A DNA stretch of 64,000 bases, taken from Bacillus weihaiensis. GTDB taxonomy: Bacteria > Bacillota > Bacilli > Bacillales > Bacillaceae. The notes under the pieces are model-generated. The model was given only the letters and a program-made list of their open reading frames with translations, ran no database searches and was not told where the DNA came from. Of this stretch, positions 56,746 to 64,000 are shown piece by piece. Position 1 is the stretch's first letter. The number at the start of each line of letters is the position of its first letter. The stretch is from NCBI RefSeq assembly GCF_001889165.1, contig NZ_CP016020.1:1214501-1278500 (forward strand), given 5' to 3'. A program made the translations under genes and the position numbers.

Positions 56746-56904
56746 GTGGCTGGTTATTCACCATATGGTCCAGGACCTTATCCTTATTATCCAACGTATG
56801 GAAGCATTGGGTATGGATATTGGTTTGCGTTTATCGTTGTTCTTTTCATATTATTGCTTGTTTTAGGTGGAGGATATTACTATTATAATTCTTTTAGAAG
56901 ATGA
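56746..56904 (+). CDS. YjcZ-like tiny sporulation membrane protein
   Basis: A 52-residue protein. The Tyr/Gly/Pro-rich N-half (SPYGPGPYPYYPTYG) leads to one membrane helix, FAFIVVLFILLLVLGGG, the hallmark of YjcZ-family sporulation proteins, then YYYYNSFRR. The GTG start at 56746 follows AAGGAGG (56731-56737). Function unknown; such proteins are found in spores. Confidence 0.72.
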   Translation: MAGYSPYGPGPYPYYPTYGSIGYGYWFAFIVVLFILLLVLGGGYYYYNSFRR

Positions 56905-56919
56905 CGTTGTGATGAATGA

Positions 56920-56946
56920 GTAACCTTCGTGTGAGGGTTGCTTTTT
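56920..56946 (+). terminator. Terminator after the YjcZ-like gene
   Basis: GTAACCTTC and GAGGGTTGC pair (with G-U) around GTGT, followed by a T-run. The remaining 56947-57400 holds nothing recognisable; a TGGTATAAT extended -10 at about 57295 leads only to a doubtful 30-codon frame that overlaps sda. Confidence 0.7.
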
Positions 56947-57403
56947 CTTTTCTCTTTTTCTTAAACTTTGCGGGTATTTAATATGAATTTAAAGAGTTTC
57001 CATATATACGGAAGAAGTTCGAGAGCAACACAAGAGTCACGGTCCTAGTATAGAAAAAACTAGTACAAAAAGTTGACTCTGTCATTTGTCATTTTTCAGA
57101 AACAATAACTTATATGAAAATGATCTTATTAAATGTTGGGTCTTATGTTTAGAAATCGAAAGAGCTACCTTTCGAGTTCCATTTATAGAGGTGTAAGAAA
57201 GCGCTCTAAAAATGGAGAAGGTATCCTTTCGTCATAAATAAGGAAACAGTCGGGTTTTCCAAGTGATTTTTATATAGAGGTACTTGATAACTAATGGTAT
57301 AATAGCATTCTCTATAAGATGATACATAGTAGGGAAAAGAGTAGTAAATGCATCCCATGGAAACAATAGGAGTAAGATGAATGGCACAAGGCAAGTAGTT
57401 AAA

Positions 57404-57432
57404 CAAAAAAAGAGCCGTATAGAAGGCTCGGT
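57404..57432 (-). terminator. Terminator of sda
   Basis: Read on the minus strand, GAGCC (57429-57425) and GGCTC (57416-57412) pair around TTCTATAC, followed by a T-run (57410-57404). Confidence 0.75.
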
Positions 57433-57439
57433 TTATAGC

Positions 57440-57580
57440 TTAAGAGGAAGCTTTAAGTACATGTCCTAAAGAACGGCGTTTAATTTCTAATGAAATAAGC
57501 TCTATAAAATCATCGTGTAGTTTCATTTCAGTTGCTTTATAGTATGATTCAATTAACAGTTCGTCAGAAAGTTTTCTCAT
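57440..57580 (-). CDS. sda: Sda, DNA-damage checkpoint inhibitor of sporulation kinases
   Basis: A 46-residue helical-hairpin protein with the Sda sequence pattern: [40 protein letters not shown]. Sda binds KinA/KinB and blocks autophosphorylation when replication is perturbed. ATG 57580 on the minus strand follows an AGGAGG-type site near 57605. Its upstream region, shared with yqeG, carries a DnaA-box cluster, matching known DnaA control of sda in B. subtilis. Confidence 0.9.
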   Translation of the reverse strand: MRKLSDELLIESYYKATEMKLHDDFIELISLEIKRRSLGHVLKASS

Positions 57581-57719
57581 GGTTTAGGCCAACTTTGTGG
57601 CTCACACCTCCTAACCGTTATTTACGCATTTAGCAGCGCAGTAATTTCTTATTTGTTATTGTTATTATTTTCTATTAATTTAAATCTAACATGAATAATA
57701 AAAGAGAACAACCGTTCTG

Positions 57720-57818
57720 TTATCCACAGTTACAAGTGGATAAGCTGTGGGTATAATGTTTATAACGATGGAAAAGTGAATAACTACAAGGGGGATAATG
57801 TGTATAATATTATCCACA
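57720..57818. promoter_or_regulatory. DnaA-box cluster between sda and yqeG
   Basis: Two perfect boxes, TTATCCACA at 57720-57728 and 57810-57818. One-mismatch boxes on the opposite strand are AGTGGATAA (57735-57743) and TGTGTATAA (57799-57807), plus a weaker TGTGGGTAT at 57746. The sda-yqeG interval is a known DnaA-box cluster in B. subtilis. A TATAAT at 57752-57757, with GTTACA 17 bases before, could be a promoter for yqeG. Confidence 0.85.
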
Positions 57819-57964
57819 ACTGTTGAAGAGAGTCGGATATTGTCGAAAAGTTTTTGTGATGAATGTGAGCTTTTTTTCATATAGTATAAGTTTGTTTTGA
57901 AACCATCGTATTAATTCGATATGATGTAAGTTGGCAAAAAAATGATAATGAGGTGTTTAAACTC

Positions 57965-58480
57965 ATGCTACGACAATTTTTACCCGGTGAGTATGTAAAA
58001 AGTATCTATCATATTTCACCTAAGCAATTAAAAGAAAGTGGAGTAAAAGGAATCATTACAGATTTAGATAACACGTTAGTTGAATGGGATCGACCTAACG
58101 CAACACCTGAGCTTTTAGAGTGGTTTAAAGAATTAAAAGATTATGGGATGCAGGTTACAATCGTATCAAATAATAATGAATCAAGAGTAAAGGCTTTTTC
58201 AGAACCGCTAAATATACCTTTTATCTATAAAGCAAGAAAACCGATGGGAAAGGCTTTCTTAAAAGCTGTTAAAGATATGAAGCTGAAAAAAGAGGATGTT
58301 GTTGTGATTGGTGATCAGCTATTGACTGATGTACTAGGTGGTAACAGAAATGGTTTCAAAACCATTTTGGTTGTGCCAGTAGCATCGACAGACGGTTTTT
58401 ATACGAGAATTAATCGAATGATTGAACGTAGAATCTTGGATAGCTTAAAACGTAAAGGAATGATTCAATGGGAGGAATAA
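57965..58480 (+). CDS. yqeG: YqeG, HAD IIIA-type phosphatase
   Basis: A 171-residue HAD-superfamily phosphatase. Motif I is ITDLDNTLVEWD (about residues 30-41; nucleophile and acid/base Asp), motif II VTIVSNNNE, Lys in KARKPMGKAF, and motif IV VVIGDQLLTDVLGGNRNG. Substrate unknown, possibly a phosphatidylglycerophosphate-like or sugar phosphate. ATG 57965 follows GAGGTG; GTG 57953 lies in that site. First gene of the yqe operon. Confidence 0.94.
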   Translation: MLRQFLPGEYVKSIYHISPKQLKESGVKGIITDLDNTLVEWDRPNATPELLEWFKELKDYGMQVTIVSNNNESRVKAFSEPLNIPFIYKARKPMGKAFLKAVKDMKLKKEDVVVIGDQLLTDVLGGNRNGFKTILVVPVASTDGFYTRINRMIERRILDSLKRKGMIQWEE

Positions 58481-58484
58481 AACA

Positions 58485-59591
58485 GTGTCAGAACAGCAAT
58501 TTTCATGTATAGGCTGTGGAGTAACCATTCAAACAGAGAATGAAGAATTATTAGGGTATGCTCCTGAAAGTGCATTAACAAAGGAAGAAGTAATATGTCA
58601 ACGTTGTTTTCGATTAAAGAACTATAATGAAATTCAGGATGTGTCTTTAACAGATGACGATTTCCTGAAGATTTTACATGGTATTGGGGAATCTCCCGGC
58701 TTAATTGTTAAAATTGTCGATATTTTTGATTTTAATGGGAGCTGGCTTCAAGGATTACACCGCTTTGTAAAGGGAAATCAAATTCTTTTAATTGGGAATA
58801 AAAGTGATATTCTTCCTAAATCGGTTAAAAAACAAAAACTGATTAATTGGATGAAAAGAGAAGCTAAAGAATTAGGTCTAAAACCAGTGGATGTATGTCT
58901 AGTGAGTGCAGCAAAAGGGCATGGGATAAAAGAAGCTGCAGAGCTAATTGACCAATATCGTAATGGCCAGGATGTCTATGTTGTTGGGTGTACAAATGTA
59001 GGGAAATCTACTTTTATTAATCGTATGATTAAAGAGGTGGCAGGAGTAAATGATGTGATCACCACTTCTCACTATCCGGGCACTACATTGGACTTAATTG
59101 AGATCCCACTTGATAATGGTGCGTCGTTATACGATACACCAGGTATTATTAATCACCATCAAATGGCTCATTATGTTGATAAAAAAGATTTAAAACTACT
59201 AAGTCCAAAGAAAGAAATAAAGCCAATGGTTTTTCAGTTAAATGAAGAACAAACACTTTATTTTGGTGGACTTGCTAGGCTAGATTATATTTCCGGTGGA
59301 AGAGAATCATTTGTATGTTATTTACCTAATGAGCTCAAAATCCACAGAACTAAACAACAAAATGCAGATGAATTATATGAAAAACACGCAGGTGAGTTAC
59401 TTTCACCACCAAGGAAGGAAGATGTACCAACCTTTCCTAAATTAATTCCTCATGAATTTACTATCAAAGAAGCGAAAACGGACATCGTTTTCTCGGGTTT
59501 AGGCTGGGTTACAGTGAATCAACCAGGAAAAAAAGTCATCGCGTATGCTCCTGAAGGTGTTAATGTAACATTAAGAAATTCGTTAATTTGA
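58485..59591 (+). CDS. yqeH: YqeH, circularly permuted ribosome-assembly GTPase
   Basis: A 368-residue protein. An N-terminal zinc finger (CIGCGVTIQ and CQRCFRLKNY, about residues 8-46) precedes the GTPase motifs in permuted order: G4 NKSD (about 105), G5 SAAKG, G1 GCTNVGKSTFINRM (about 165-178), G3 DTPG (about 217). It supports 30S subunit assembly. GTG 58485 lies 4 bp after yqeG. Confidence 0.96.
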   Translation: MSEQQFSCIGCGVTIQTENEELLGYAPESALTKEEVICQRCFRLKNYNEIQDVSLTDDDFLKILHGIGESPGLIVKIVDIFDFNGSWLQGLHRFVKGNQILLIGNKSDILPKSVKKQKLINWMKREAKELGLKPVDVCLVSAAKGHGIKEAAELIDQYRNGQDVYVVGCTNVGKSTFINRMIKEVAGVNDVITTSHYPGTTLDLIEIPLDNGASLYDTPGIINHHQMAHYVDKKDLKLLSPKKEIKPMVFQLNEEQTLYFGGLARLDYISGGRESFVCYLPNELKIHRTKQQNADELYEKHAGELLSPPRKEDVPTFPKLIPHEFTIKEAKTDIVFSGLGWVTVNQPGKKVIAYAPEGVNVTLRNSLI

Positions 59592-59610
59592 TAGTAGAGG
59601 AGAGAGGTTT

Positions 59611-60453
59611 ATGGGGAACCTATATGGTCTAATAGGAAGTCCAGTGGAGCAATCAATGTCACCTGATATTCATAATGATGCTTTTAGAGCGTTACAATTA
59701 GAACATTATTATCAGGCATTTCACGTTTTACCAACTAATTTAGAAGAGGCTGTTAGGGCTTTGAAGCTTCTAAATATTAAAGGGTTTAATGTGACAATTC
59801 CACACAAACTATCAATTATTCCGTTACTTGACGAATTAGATGAGTCAGCCCAAATTGCGGGAGCAGTTAATACAGTGGTTCATTTAAACGGTAGGTTAAT
59901 TGGGTATAATACGGACGGAAATGGATATGTTAGCTCCCTAAAATCAATCATAAATAAGCCATTAAAGGATCAAAAAATATTAATTATTGGAGCTGGTGGT
60001 GCAGCTAGAGGCATTTATTTCACCTTGACGAATCAAGGCAGTATGCATATAGATTTCTGTAATCGGACAGTATCCAAGGCAGAAGAGCTAATTAAAGAAT
60101 GTCCTTTTCCAAATAAAAGTCATGCATTCGGCATCTCACAAGCAGAACAACAATTAGCAGATTATGATATCATCATACAGACAACAGCAGTCGGGATGTA
60201 TCCTAATAGGAATGAAAAGCCTATGAGCTTACGTCAAGCAAAAAGAGGGGCTGTCGTAAGTGATATTATTTATAACCCTATTCACACTGCTTTCTTAGAA
60301 GAAGCTAAAGAATTGGGATTAGTTGTTCATAATGGAGTAGGGATGTTTGTCCACCAAGCTGCGCTTGCATTTGAATTATGGACAAATCAAGTACCATCAA
60401 TCGAGAGAATGTCGAAGATCGTGATAAACAAATTAGGAGGAACAACATGTTAA
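59611..60453 (+). CDS. aroE: Shikimate dehydrogenase
   Basis: A 280-residue NADPH-dependent enzyme of aromatic amino-acid synthesis. The substrate motif is GSPVEQSMSPDIHNDAF (about residues 9-25), catalytic Lys in GFNVTIPHKLS, the NADP loop IIGAGGAARGI, and the NRTVSKAEEL adenine pocket. ATG 59611 follows GAGGAGAG. It overlaps the next gene by 7 bases. Confidence 0.96.
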   Translation: MGNLYGLIGSPVEQSMSPDIHNDAFRALQLEHYYQAFHVLPTNLEEAVRALKLLNIKGFNVTIPHKLSIIPLLDELDESAQIAGAVNTVVHLNGRLIGYNTDGNGYVSSLKSIINKPLKDQKILIIGAGGAARGIYFTLTNQGSMHIDFCNRTVSKAEELIKECPFPNKSHAFGISQAEQQLADYDIIIQTTAVGMYPNRNEKPMSLRQAKRGAVVSDIIYNPIHTAFLEEAKELGLVVHNGVGMFVHQAALAFELWTNQVPSIERMSKIVINKLGGTTC

Positions 60454-60740
60454 CAGGTAAACAAAAACGCTTCTTGCGTTCTGAAGCACACCATTTAAAC
60501 CCAATCTTTCAAGTAGGAAAAGGTGGAGTAAACGAAAATATGATTCAACAGCTGACTGATGTTTTAGAAGCTAGAGAATTAATTAAAGTATCCGTTCTCC
60601 AAAACTGTGAGGAAGATAAAAATGTTGTAGCAGAAGAAATTGTAAATGGAACAGGGGCTGATCTTGTTCAAGTAATAGGAAGTACAATTGTCTTATATAA
60701 AGAATCAAAAGAGAACAAACAAATGAAATTACCAAACTAA
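60447..60740 (+). CDS. yqeI: YhbY-family CRM-domain RNA-binding protein (YqeI)
   Basis: A 97-residue CRM-domain protein opening MLTGKQKRFLRSEAHHLNPI with the conserved FQVGKGGVNENMIQQL. It associates with pre-50S ribosomal particles. ATG 60447 follows TTAGGAGGA; the longer frame from 60378 overlaps aroE deeply without a site. Confidence 0.93.
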   Translation: MLTGKQKRFLRSEAHHLNPIFQVGKGGVNENMIQQLTDVLEARELIKVSVLQNCEEDKNVVAEEIVNGTGADLVQVIGSTIVLYKESKENKQMKLPN

Positions 60741-60761
60741 TCTGGATCCTAAGAGGAGAGA

Positions 60762-61334
60762 ATGATGAAAAAAATTGGAATATTAGGAGGAACCTTTGAT
60801 CCTCCTCATCTTGGCCATCTTTTCATTGCAAATGAAGTCCTCCATAAAATGCAATTATCTGAAATATGGTTTATACCCAATGAAGTACCGCCACATAAGC
60901 AAGCAGATAATTTTACGGACAGCAGACATCGTCTGGAAATGCTAAAGCTTGCTGTTAAAGACTGTTCTGCATTCCATGTGAGTACTATTGAATTAGAACG
61001 AGATGGCGCTTCATATACATATGATACATTGCAACTTTTACATGAAGAATTCCCTGAGCATTCATTCTACTTTATCATCGGTGCAGATATGATTGAATAT
61101 TTATCTAAATGGCATAAAATTGATGAACTTGTAAATATGATTACCTTTATTGGTGTAAACAGACGTGGTTATGAAACAAAATCACCGTACCCTGTTACGA
61201 CAATAGATATTCCTTTGTTTGAAGTTTCTTCTACCATGCTAAGAGAGAGACTTAGTAAGAATGAAACAACAGCTTATCTTTTACAAGAAGAAGTGAAAAG
61301 ATATATAGAGGAGAATCATTTATATGGAACGTGA
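60762..61334 (+). CDS. nadD: Nicotinate-nucleotide adenylyltransferase
   Basis: A 190-residue nucleotidyltransferase that makes deamido-NAD from NaMN and [23 protein letters not shown] carries the T/HxGH motif (about residues 6-25), with [11 protein letters not shown] and the [10 protein letters not shown]-type motif as [11 protein letters not shown] near 160. Two adjacent ATGs (60762, 60765) fit the AGAGGAGAG site. It overlaps yqeK by 11 bases. Confidence 0.96.
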   Translation: MMKKIGILGGTFDPPHLGHLFIANEVLHKMQLSEIWFIPNEVPPHKQADNFTDSRHRLEMLKLAVKDCSAFHVSTIELERDGASYTYDTLQLLHEEFPEHSFYFIIGADMIEYLSKWHKIDELVNMITFIGVNRRGYETKSPYPVTTIDIPLFEVSSTMLRERLSKNETTAYLLQEEVKRYIEENHLYGT

Positions 61335-61896
61335 TGTAGCATTACAAATTGTGTCAGAGCAATTAACAGAACATCGCTATCTTCATACGGTTGGCGTCAT
61401 GGAAACGGCCATTCAATTGGCTAAACAATATGGAGAAGATCAAAAAAAGGCAGAAATAGCTGCGATCTTTCATGATTATGCAAAATTTCGACCTAAAAAG
61501 GAAATGAAGAAAATCATTAAAGATCAGGAATTTCCTAAAAAACTGTTAGAGTATAATAGTGAATTGTGGCATGCCCCTGTAGGTGCCTATTTAGTAAAAA
61601 AAGAAGTCGGTATAAAAGATCAAGATATCTTAAACGCTATTAAATACCATACTTCAGGACGTCCTAATATGACGTTGCTTGAAAGAATTATCTATGTAGC
61701 AGACTATATTGAACCAGGACGTATTTTTCCAGGTGTGGAGGAAGTACGTGAATTAGCAGAGGTAAGTTTAGATAAAGCATTGCAGAAATCATTGCAAAAT
61801 ACCATTATGTTCTTGTTGAAAAAGAATCAGGCTGTTTATCCAGATACTTTTAAAACATATAATTCGTTAATACTTGAAGGAGGAAGTGATTGTTAA
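61324..61896 (+). CDS. yqeK: YqeK, HD-domain Ap4A hydrolase
   Basis: A 190-residue HD-domain phosphohydrolase: [29 protein letters not shown] (HD pair), [11 protein letters not shown] and IKYHTSGRP, all metal ligands of the symmetrical Ap4A hydrolase group. It cleaves Ap4A to two ADP. ATG 61324 lies inside nadD, preceded by AGAGGAGAA. The stop overlaps the rsfS start (TAATG). Confidence 0.94.
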   Translation: MERDVALQIVSEQLTEHRYLHTVGVMETAIQLAKQYGEDQKKAEIAAIFHDYAKFRPKKEMKKIIKDQEFPKKLLEYNSELWHAPVGAYLVKKEVGIKDQDILNAIKYHTSGRPNMTLLERIIYVADYIEPGRIFPGVEEVRELAEVSLDKALQKSLQNTIMFLLKKNQAVYPDTFKTYNSLILEGGSDC

Positions 61897-62252
61897 TGAG
61901 TGAGAGAGAGATTTTAACAACAGTGGCTAAAGCAGCAGATAGTAAACGTGCAGAGGATATTATCGCCTTAAATATGAAGGGGATATCTTTAATTGCAGAT
62001 TATTTCCTTATTTGTCATGGTAATTCTGACAAACAAGTACAAGCAATAGCAAGAGAAATGAAGGAAAAAGCGGAAGAACAAGGTCTTATTGTTAAGCGAC
62101 TTGAAGGCTTTGATGAAGCACGATGGATTTTAATTGACCTAGGCGATGTAGTAGCTCATGTTTTTCATAAGGATGAAAGAGGCTACTATAACCTCGAACG
62201 TTTATGGGGAGATGCCCCGATAGAAGATCTTGCTAGTGAGCTTAGTCAATGA
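61896..62252 (+). CDS. rsfS: Ribosome silencing factor RsfS (YqeL)
   Basis: A 118-residue RsfS/Iojap protein with ILTTVAKAADSKRAEDIIAL, then SLIADYFLICHGNSDKQVQA and WILIDLGDVVAHVF. It binds uL14 and keeps 50S from joining 30S when nutrients are short. ATG 61896 follows GGAGGAAGTG and overlaps the yqeK stop. Confidence 0.96.
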   Translation: MSEREILTTVAKAADSKRAEDIIALNMKGISLIADYFLICHGNSDKQVQAIAREMKEKAEEQGLIVKRLEGFDEARWILIDLGDVVAHVFHKDERGYYNLERLWGDAPIEDLASELSQ

Positions 62253-62992
62253 TCTACAAAGGTTTTGCCTCTATTTATGACCAACTTATGAAGGATGCTC
62301 CCTATGAAGAATGGGCTTCATTTATTGGAATTGCCATCGAGCGCTATCATCCAGAAGCTACGTCTGTATTAGATCTTGGCTGTGGAACAGGTGAGATTGC
62401 AGTGAGGCTGGCAAAACAGCAGTTATCTGTTACAGGTGTTGATTTGAGTGAAGATATGTTAACTGTGGCACAGGCAAAAGCAATTGATAACAATGTCAAC
62501 ATTTTGTTTGTAGAGCAAGATATGAGGGAGCTGTCAGGCTTTCAAGAACCATTTGATGTTGTCACTATTTGCTGTGATTCGTTAAATTATTTGCAAACGA
62601 GAGTGGATGTAGAACAAACATTTAAACAGGTGTATGATCATACGAATTCAGATAGCCTGTTTATTTTTGATGTTCATTCGGTTTATAAAATTCACGAGAT
62701 TTTTGCCAATTCCACGTTTGCAGAACAAGATGAAGAAATTAGCTATATATGGAGTTCTTATTTAGGTGAGGAAGAGAATAGTATAGAGCATGATCTTACC
62801 TTCTTTGTGAAGGATGATGAAGTATATCAACGATTTGATGAGCTACATGTTCAAAGAACGTTCCAGATAAATGAGTATAAAGAGATGCTAGAAGCTGCCT
62901 CCTTTAAAGTGGTACATATATGTGCAGATTTCAGTTTGGAACAAGAGCCTACAGCTACTTCTGAACGAATTTTCTTTATTGCGAGAAAGTGA
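62249..62992 (+). CDS. yqeM: SAM-dependent methyltransferase YqeM
   Basis: A 247-residue class I methyltransferase. Motif I is VLDLGCGTGEIAVRLAKQ (about residues 40-57), then VTGVDLSEDMLTVAQ and FVEQDMREL. Substrate unknown. The ATG overlaps the rsfS TGA (ATGA), so translation is coupled. Last gene of the yqe operon. Confidence 0.93.
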   Translation: MIYKGFASIYDQLMKDAPYEEWASFIGIAIERYHPEATSVLDLGCGTGEIAVRLAKQQLSVTGVDLSEDMLTVAQAKAIDNNVNILFVEQDMRELSGFQEPFDVVTICCDSLNYLQTRVDVEQTFKQVYDHTNSDSLFIFDVHSVYKIHEIFANSTFAEQDEEISYIWSSYLGEEENSIEHDLTFFVKDDEVYQRFDELHVQRTFQINEYKEMLEAASFKVVHICADFSLEQEPTATSERIFFIARK

Positions 62993-62993
62993 A

Positions 62994-63022
62994 AAAAGGT
63001 GAGCCTTCGCTCGCCTTTTTTT
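62994..63022 (+). terminator. Terminator of the yqe operon
   Basis: AAAAAAGGTGAGC and GCTCGCCTTTTTTT pair around CTTC at the yqeM stop. Confidence 0.9.
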
Positions 63023-63060
63023 GATTGCTTAGCGTATTATAAAATGAATCGATTGCGGAT

Positions 63061-63310
63061 AAGTACTTCGACATTCTGCTGCCTACTAGCACGTCAAGTC
63101 TATAGTGATAAGCCTGGCAAAAAGCTCCGTCGGTTCTTATTCGCCTTTTGCTTGTCGCCTATAGGTGGGTGCAATCCACTTTTTTTACAGACATCCGCCT
63201 TCTTATGGCGATTAGGGAGTCTCCTCTTTGTCTGACTGCGTGAGATCTCCCCCTGGCACTCCTCCAATTTCTAGAAGAGGTCTCATGCCTTTCCCTCTAA
63301 TCAATGACGT
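63061..63310. repeat. Decayed GC-rich repeat between yqeM and comER
   Basis: The 400-bp gap holds CGCCTTTTGCTTGTCGCCTA, TAGGTGGGTGCAATCCACTT (TAGGTGG...CCAC arms) and GGCACTCCTCCAATTTC. It has the same texture as the other GC-richer scraps in this window. An open frame at 62999-63235 lacks a binding site and is not a gene. Confidence 0.4.
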
Positions 63311-63392
63311 TCAAAAACTCAATAGTAAGCTTTTTCACAGCATGGTAAAAAAATAATTATGTTTGTGCAGGAATCTTCTAATAAAAAAAGAA

Positions 63393-64000
63393 TTATTTGT
63401 TTGTTACTGAATTAAATTGTTCTGAGACTTCATCAATATCTTCATAGTATTTCTCGTGTGTGACTTGAAACACCTTATTAAACATTTCTCCGACTTCATT
63501 TTCTAACACATTGATTCCTTTTCCGGTTACACCACCTTTAACACAGACTTTTTCTTGTAGGGTCGGTAGTGTATAAAGCTCGGTTTCAATCAGGTTGCCC
63601 ATCCCAACGAGCATTTCACTTGCTAATAAAACAGCCTGCTCTTTCGTAATATCTGTTTCTTCTACAGCACTATCAATAAATCTCTGTATTAAGTAACTAA
63701 AGAAAGCTGGACCACAACTTACGATATCAGATGCAACTCTTGTTACATTTTCTTCAATTTGAACAGGTGTAGAAATCTTCTCAAACATAGTTTCAATTGC
63801 TTTTCTTGTCGATAGATGACAAGATTCTCCAAACGTAACAAGTGAGACACCTGAGAAAGCTCTATTGGTAATACTCGGAATCGCCCTTGCTACTTGACAT
63901 CTCACTAAAGATTCAATCTGATGAACATTTATCGGACTAGTAATAGAAATGAGACATTTACTTGGCTCGAGTAGCTGTTTGAGATTATTTAAAAGTGGAT
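63393..64000 (-). CDS. comER: ComER, pyrroline-5-carboxylate-reductase-like protein, 5' end beyond the window
   Basis: The frame is open on the minus strand from base 64000 to a stop at 63393, giving about 202 C-terminal residues. Segments CLISITSPINVHQIESLV, ARAIPSITNRAFSGVSLVTF and GPAFFSYLIQRFIDSAVEE match the P5C-reductase fold of ComER. GGVTGKGINVLENEVGE in the C-terminal helical domain is the usual dimer region. ComER lies opposite the comE operon in B. subtilis and affects biofilm and sporulation timing rather than uptake. The true start is outside. Confidence 0.88.
   Translation of the reverse strand, partial: PLLNNLKQLLEPSKCLISITSPINVHQIESLVRCQVARAIPSITNRAFSGVSLVTFGESCHLSTRKAIETMFEKISTPVQIEENVTRVASDIVSCGPAFFSYLIQRFIDSAVEETDITKEQAVLLASEMLVGMGNLIETELYTLPTLQEKVCVKGGVTGKGINVLENEVGEMFNKVFQVTHEKYYEDIDEVSEQFNSVTNK

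Noticed and set aside
57377-57469. 30-codon frame with a TAGGAG site and an extended -10 upstream
   Set aside because: It runs through the sda terminator and into sda antisense, and its composition is not protein-like.
62999-63235. 78-codon frame after yqeM
   Set aside because: Begins in the operon terminator, no binding site, and falls in a decayed repeat.

Overview
The window is low-GC chromosomal DNA from an endospore-forming member of the Bacillaceae. The gene order closely follows the yrb-yrv-yrr and yqe segments of the Bacillus subtilis chromosome. Sporulation genes (spoVB, an intact sigK, sda, an rsfA-like gene, yrzI- and yjcZ-type small proteins) and AAAGGAGGTGAT-type ribosome binding sites support this. 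The sequence alone does not name a species.

Layout. 1-8.3 kb: 3' part of an ArsB/NhaD-type permease, a DUF421 membrane protein, spoVB on the minus strand, comN, secDF, a cation efflux protein and a LapA-domain protein. 8.3-17.3 kb: recJ, apt, relA and dtd, then a secreted five-SH3b amidase on the minus strand and a 57-residue HTH-like protein. 17.3-31.7 kb: a T-box leader with hisS-aspS, 6S RNA, tcdA, an rsfA-like regulator on the minus strand, rarA, a YczE-type membrane protein, cymR, the cysteine desulfurase/mnmA pair, a TPR protein and recD2. 31.7-36.4 kb: an accessory block, all on the minus strand, of two paralogous Cys-rich proteins and two overlapping ATP-grasp genes, split by a decayed IS1182-type element. 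It lies between recD2 and yrrD, which are close neighbours in B. subtilis. Spore-type promoters (sigma-E-like, sigma-K-like) precede the two paralogues. 36.6-53.99 kb: yrrD, two mini-genes, yrrI, a T-box leader with alaS, ireB-ruvX-yrzB, mltG, the tRNA wobble-uridine genes trmR-trhP1-trhP2, udk, greA, pbpI, yrrS, yrzA, mtnN and yrhC. 54-57.9 kb: a gene-poor stretch with a compact promoter/29-codon ORF/nested-hairpin unit, a yrzI-type gene, a 354-bp non-coding IS derivative, uninterrupted sigK, a YjcZ-like mini-protein and sda with a DnaA-box cluster. 57.9-64 kb: the compact yqeG-yqeH-aroE-yhbY-nadD-yqeK-rsfS-yqeM operon and the 3' part of comER on the minus strand.

How it fits together. Most genes serve translation (three aminoacyl-tRNA synthetases, tRNA thiolation, ct6A and methoxyuridine modification, ribosome assembly factors), stringent response and nucleotide salvage, DNA repair, protein export, and the cell wall. 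Overlaid on these are sporulation genes and degenerate intergenic repeats. The best candidates for something less well described are the Cys-rich/ATP-grasp block at 31.8-36.4 kb, the structured peptide-coding RNA unit at 54.56-54.84 kb, and the two IS-derived elements whose right ends lie just downstream of spore genes.
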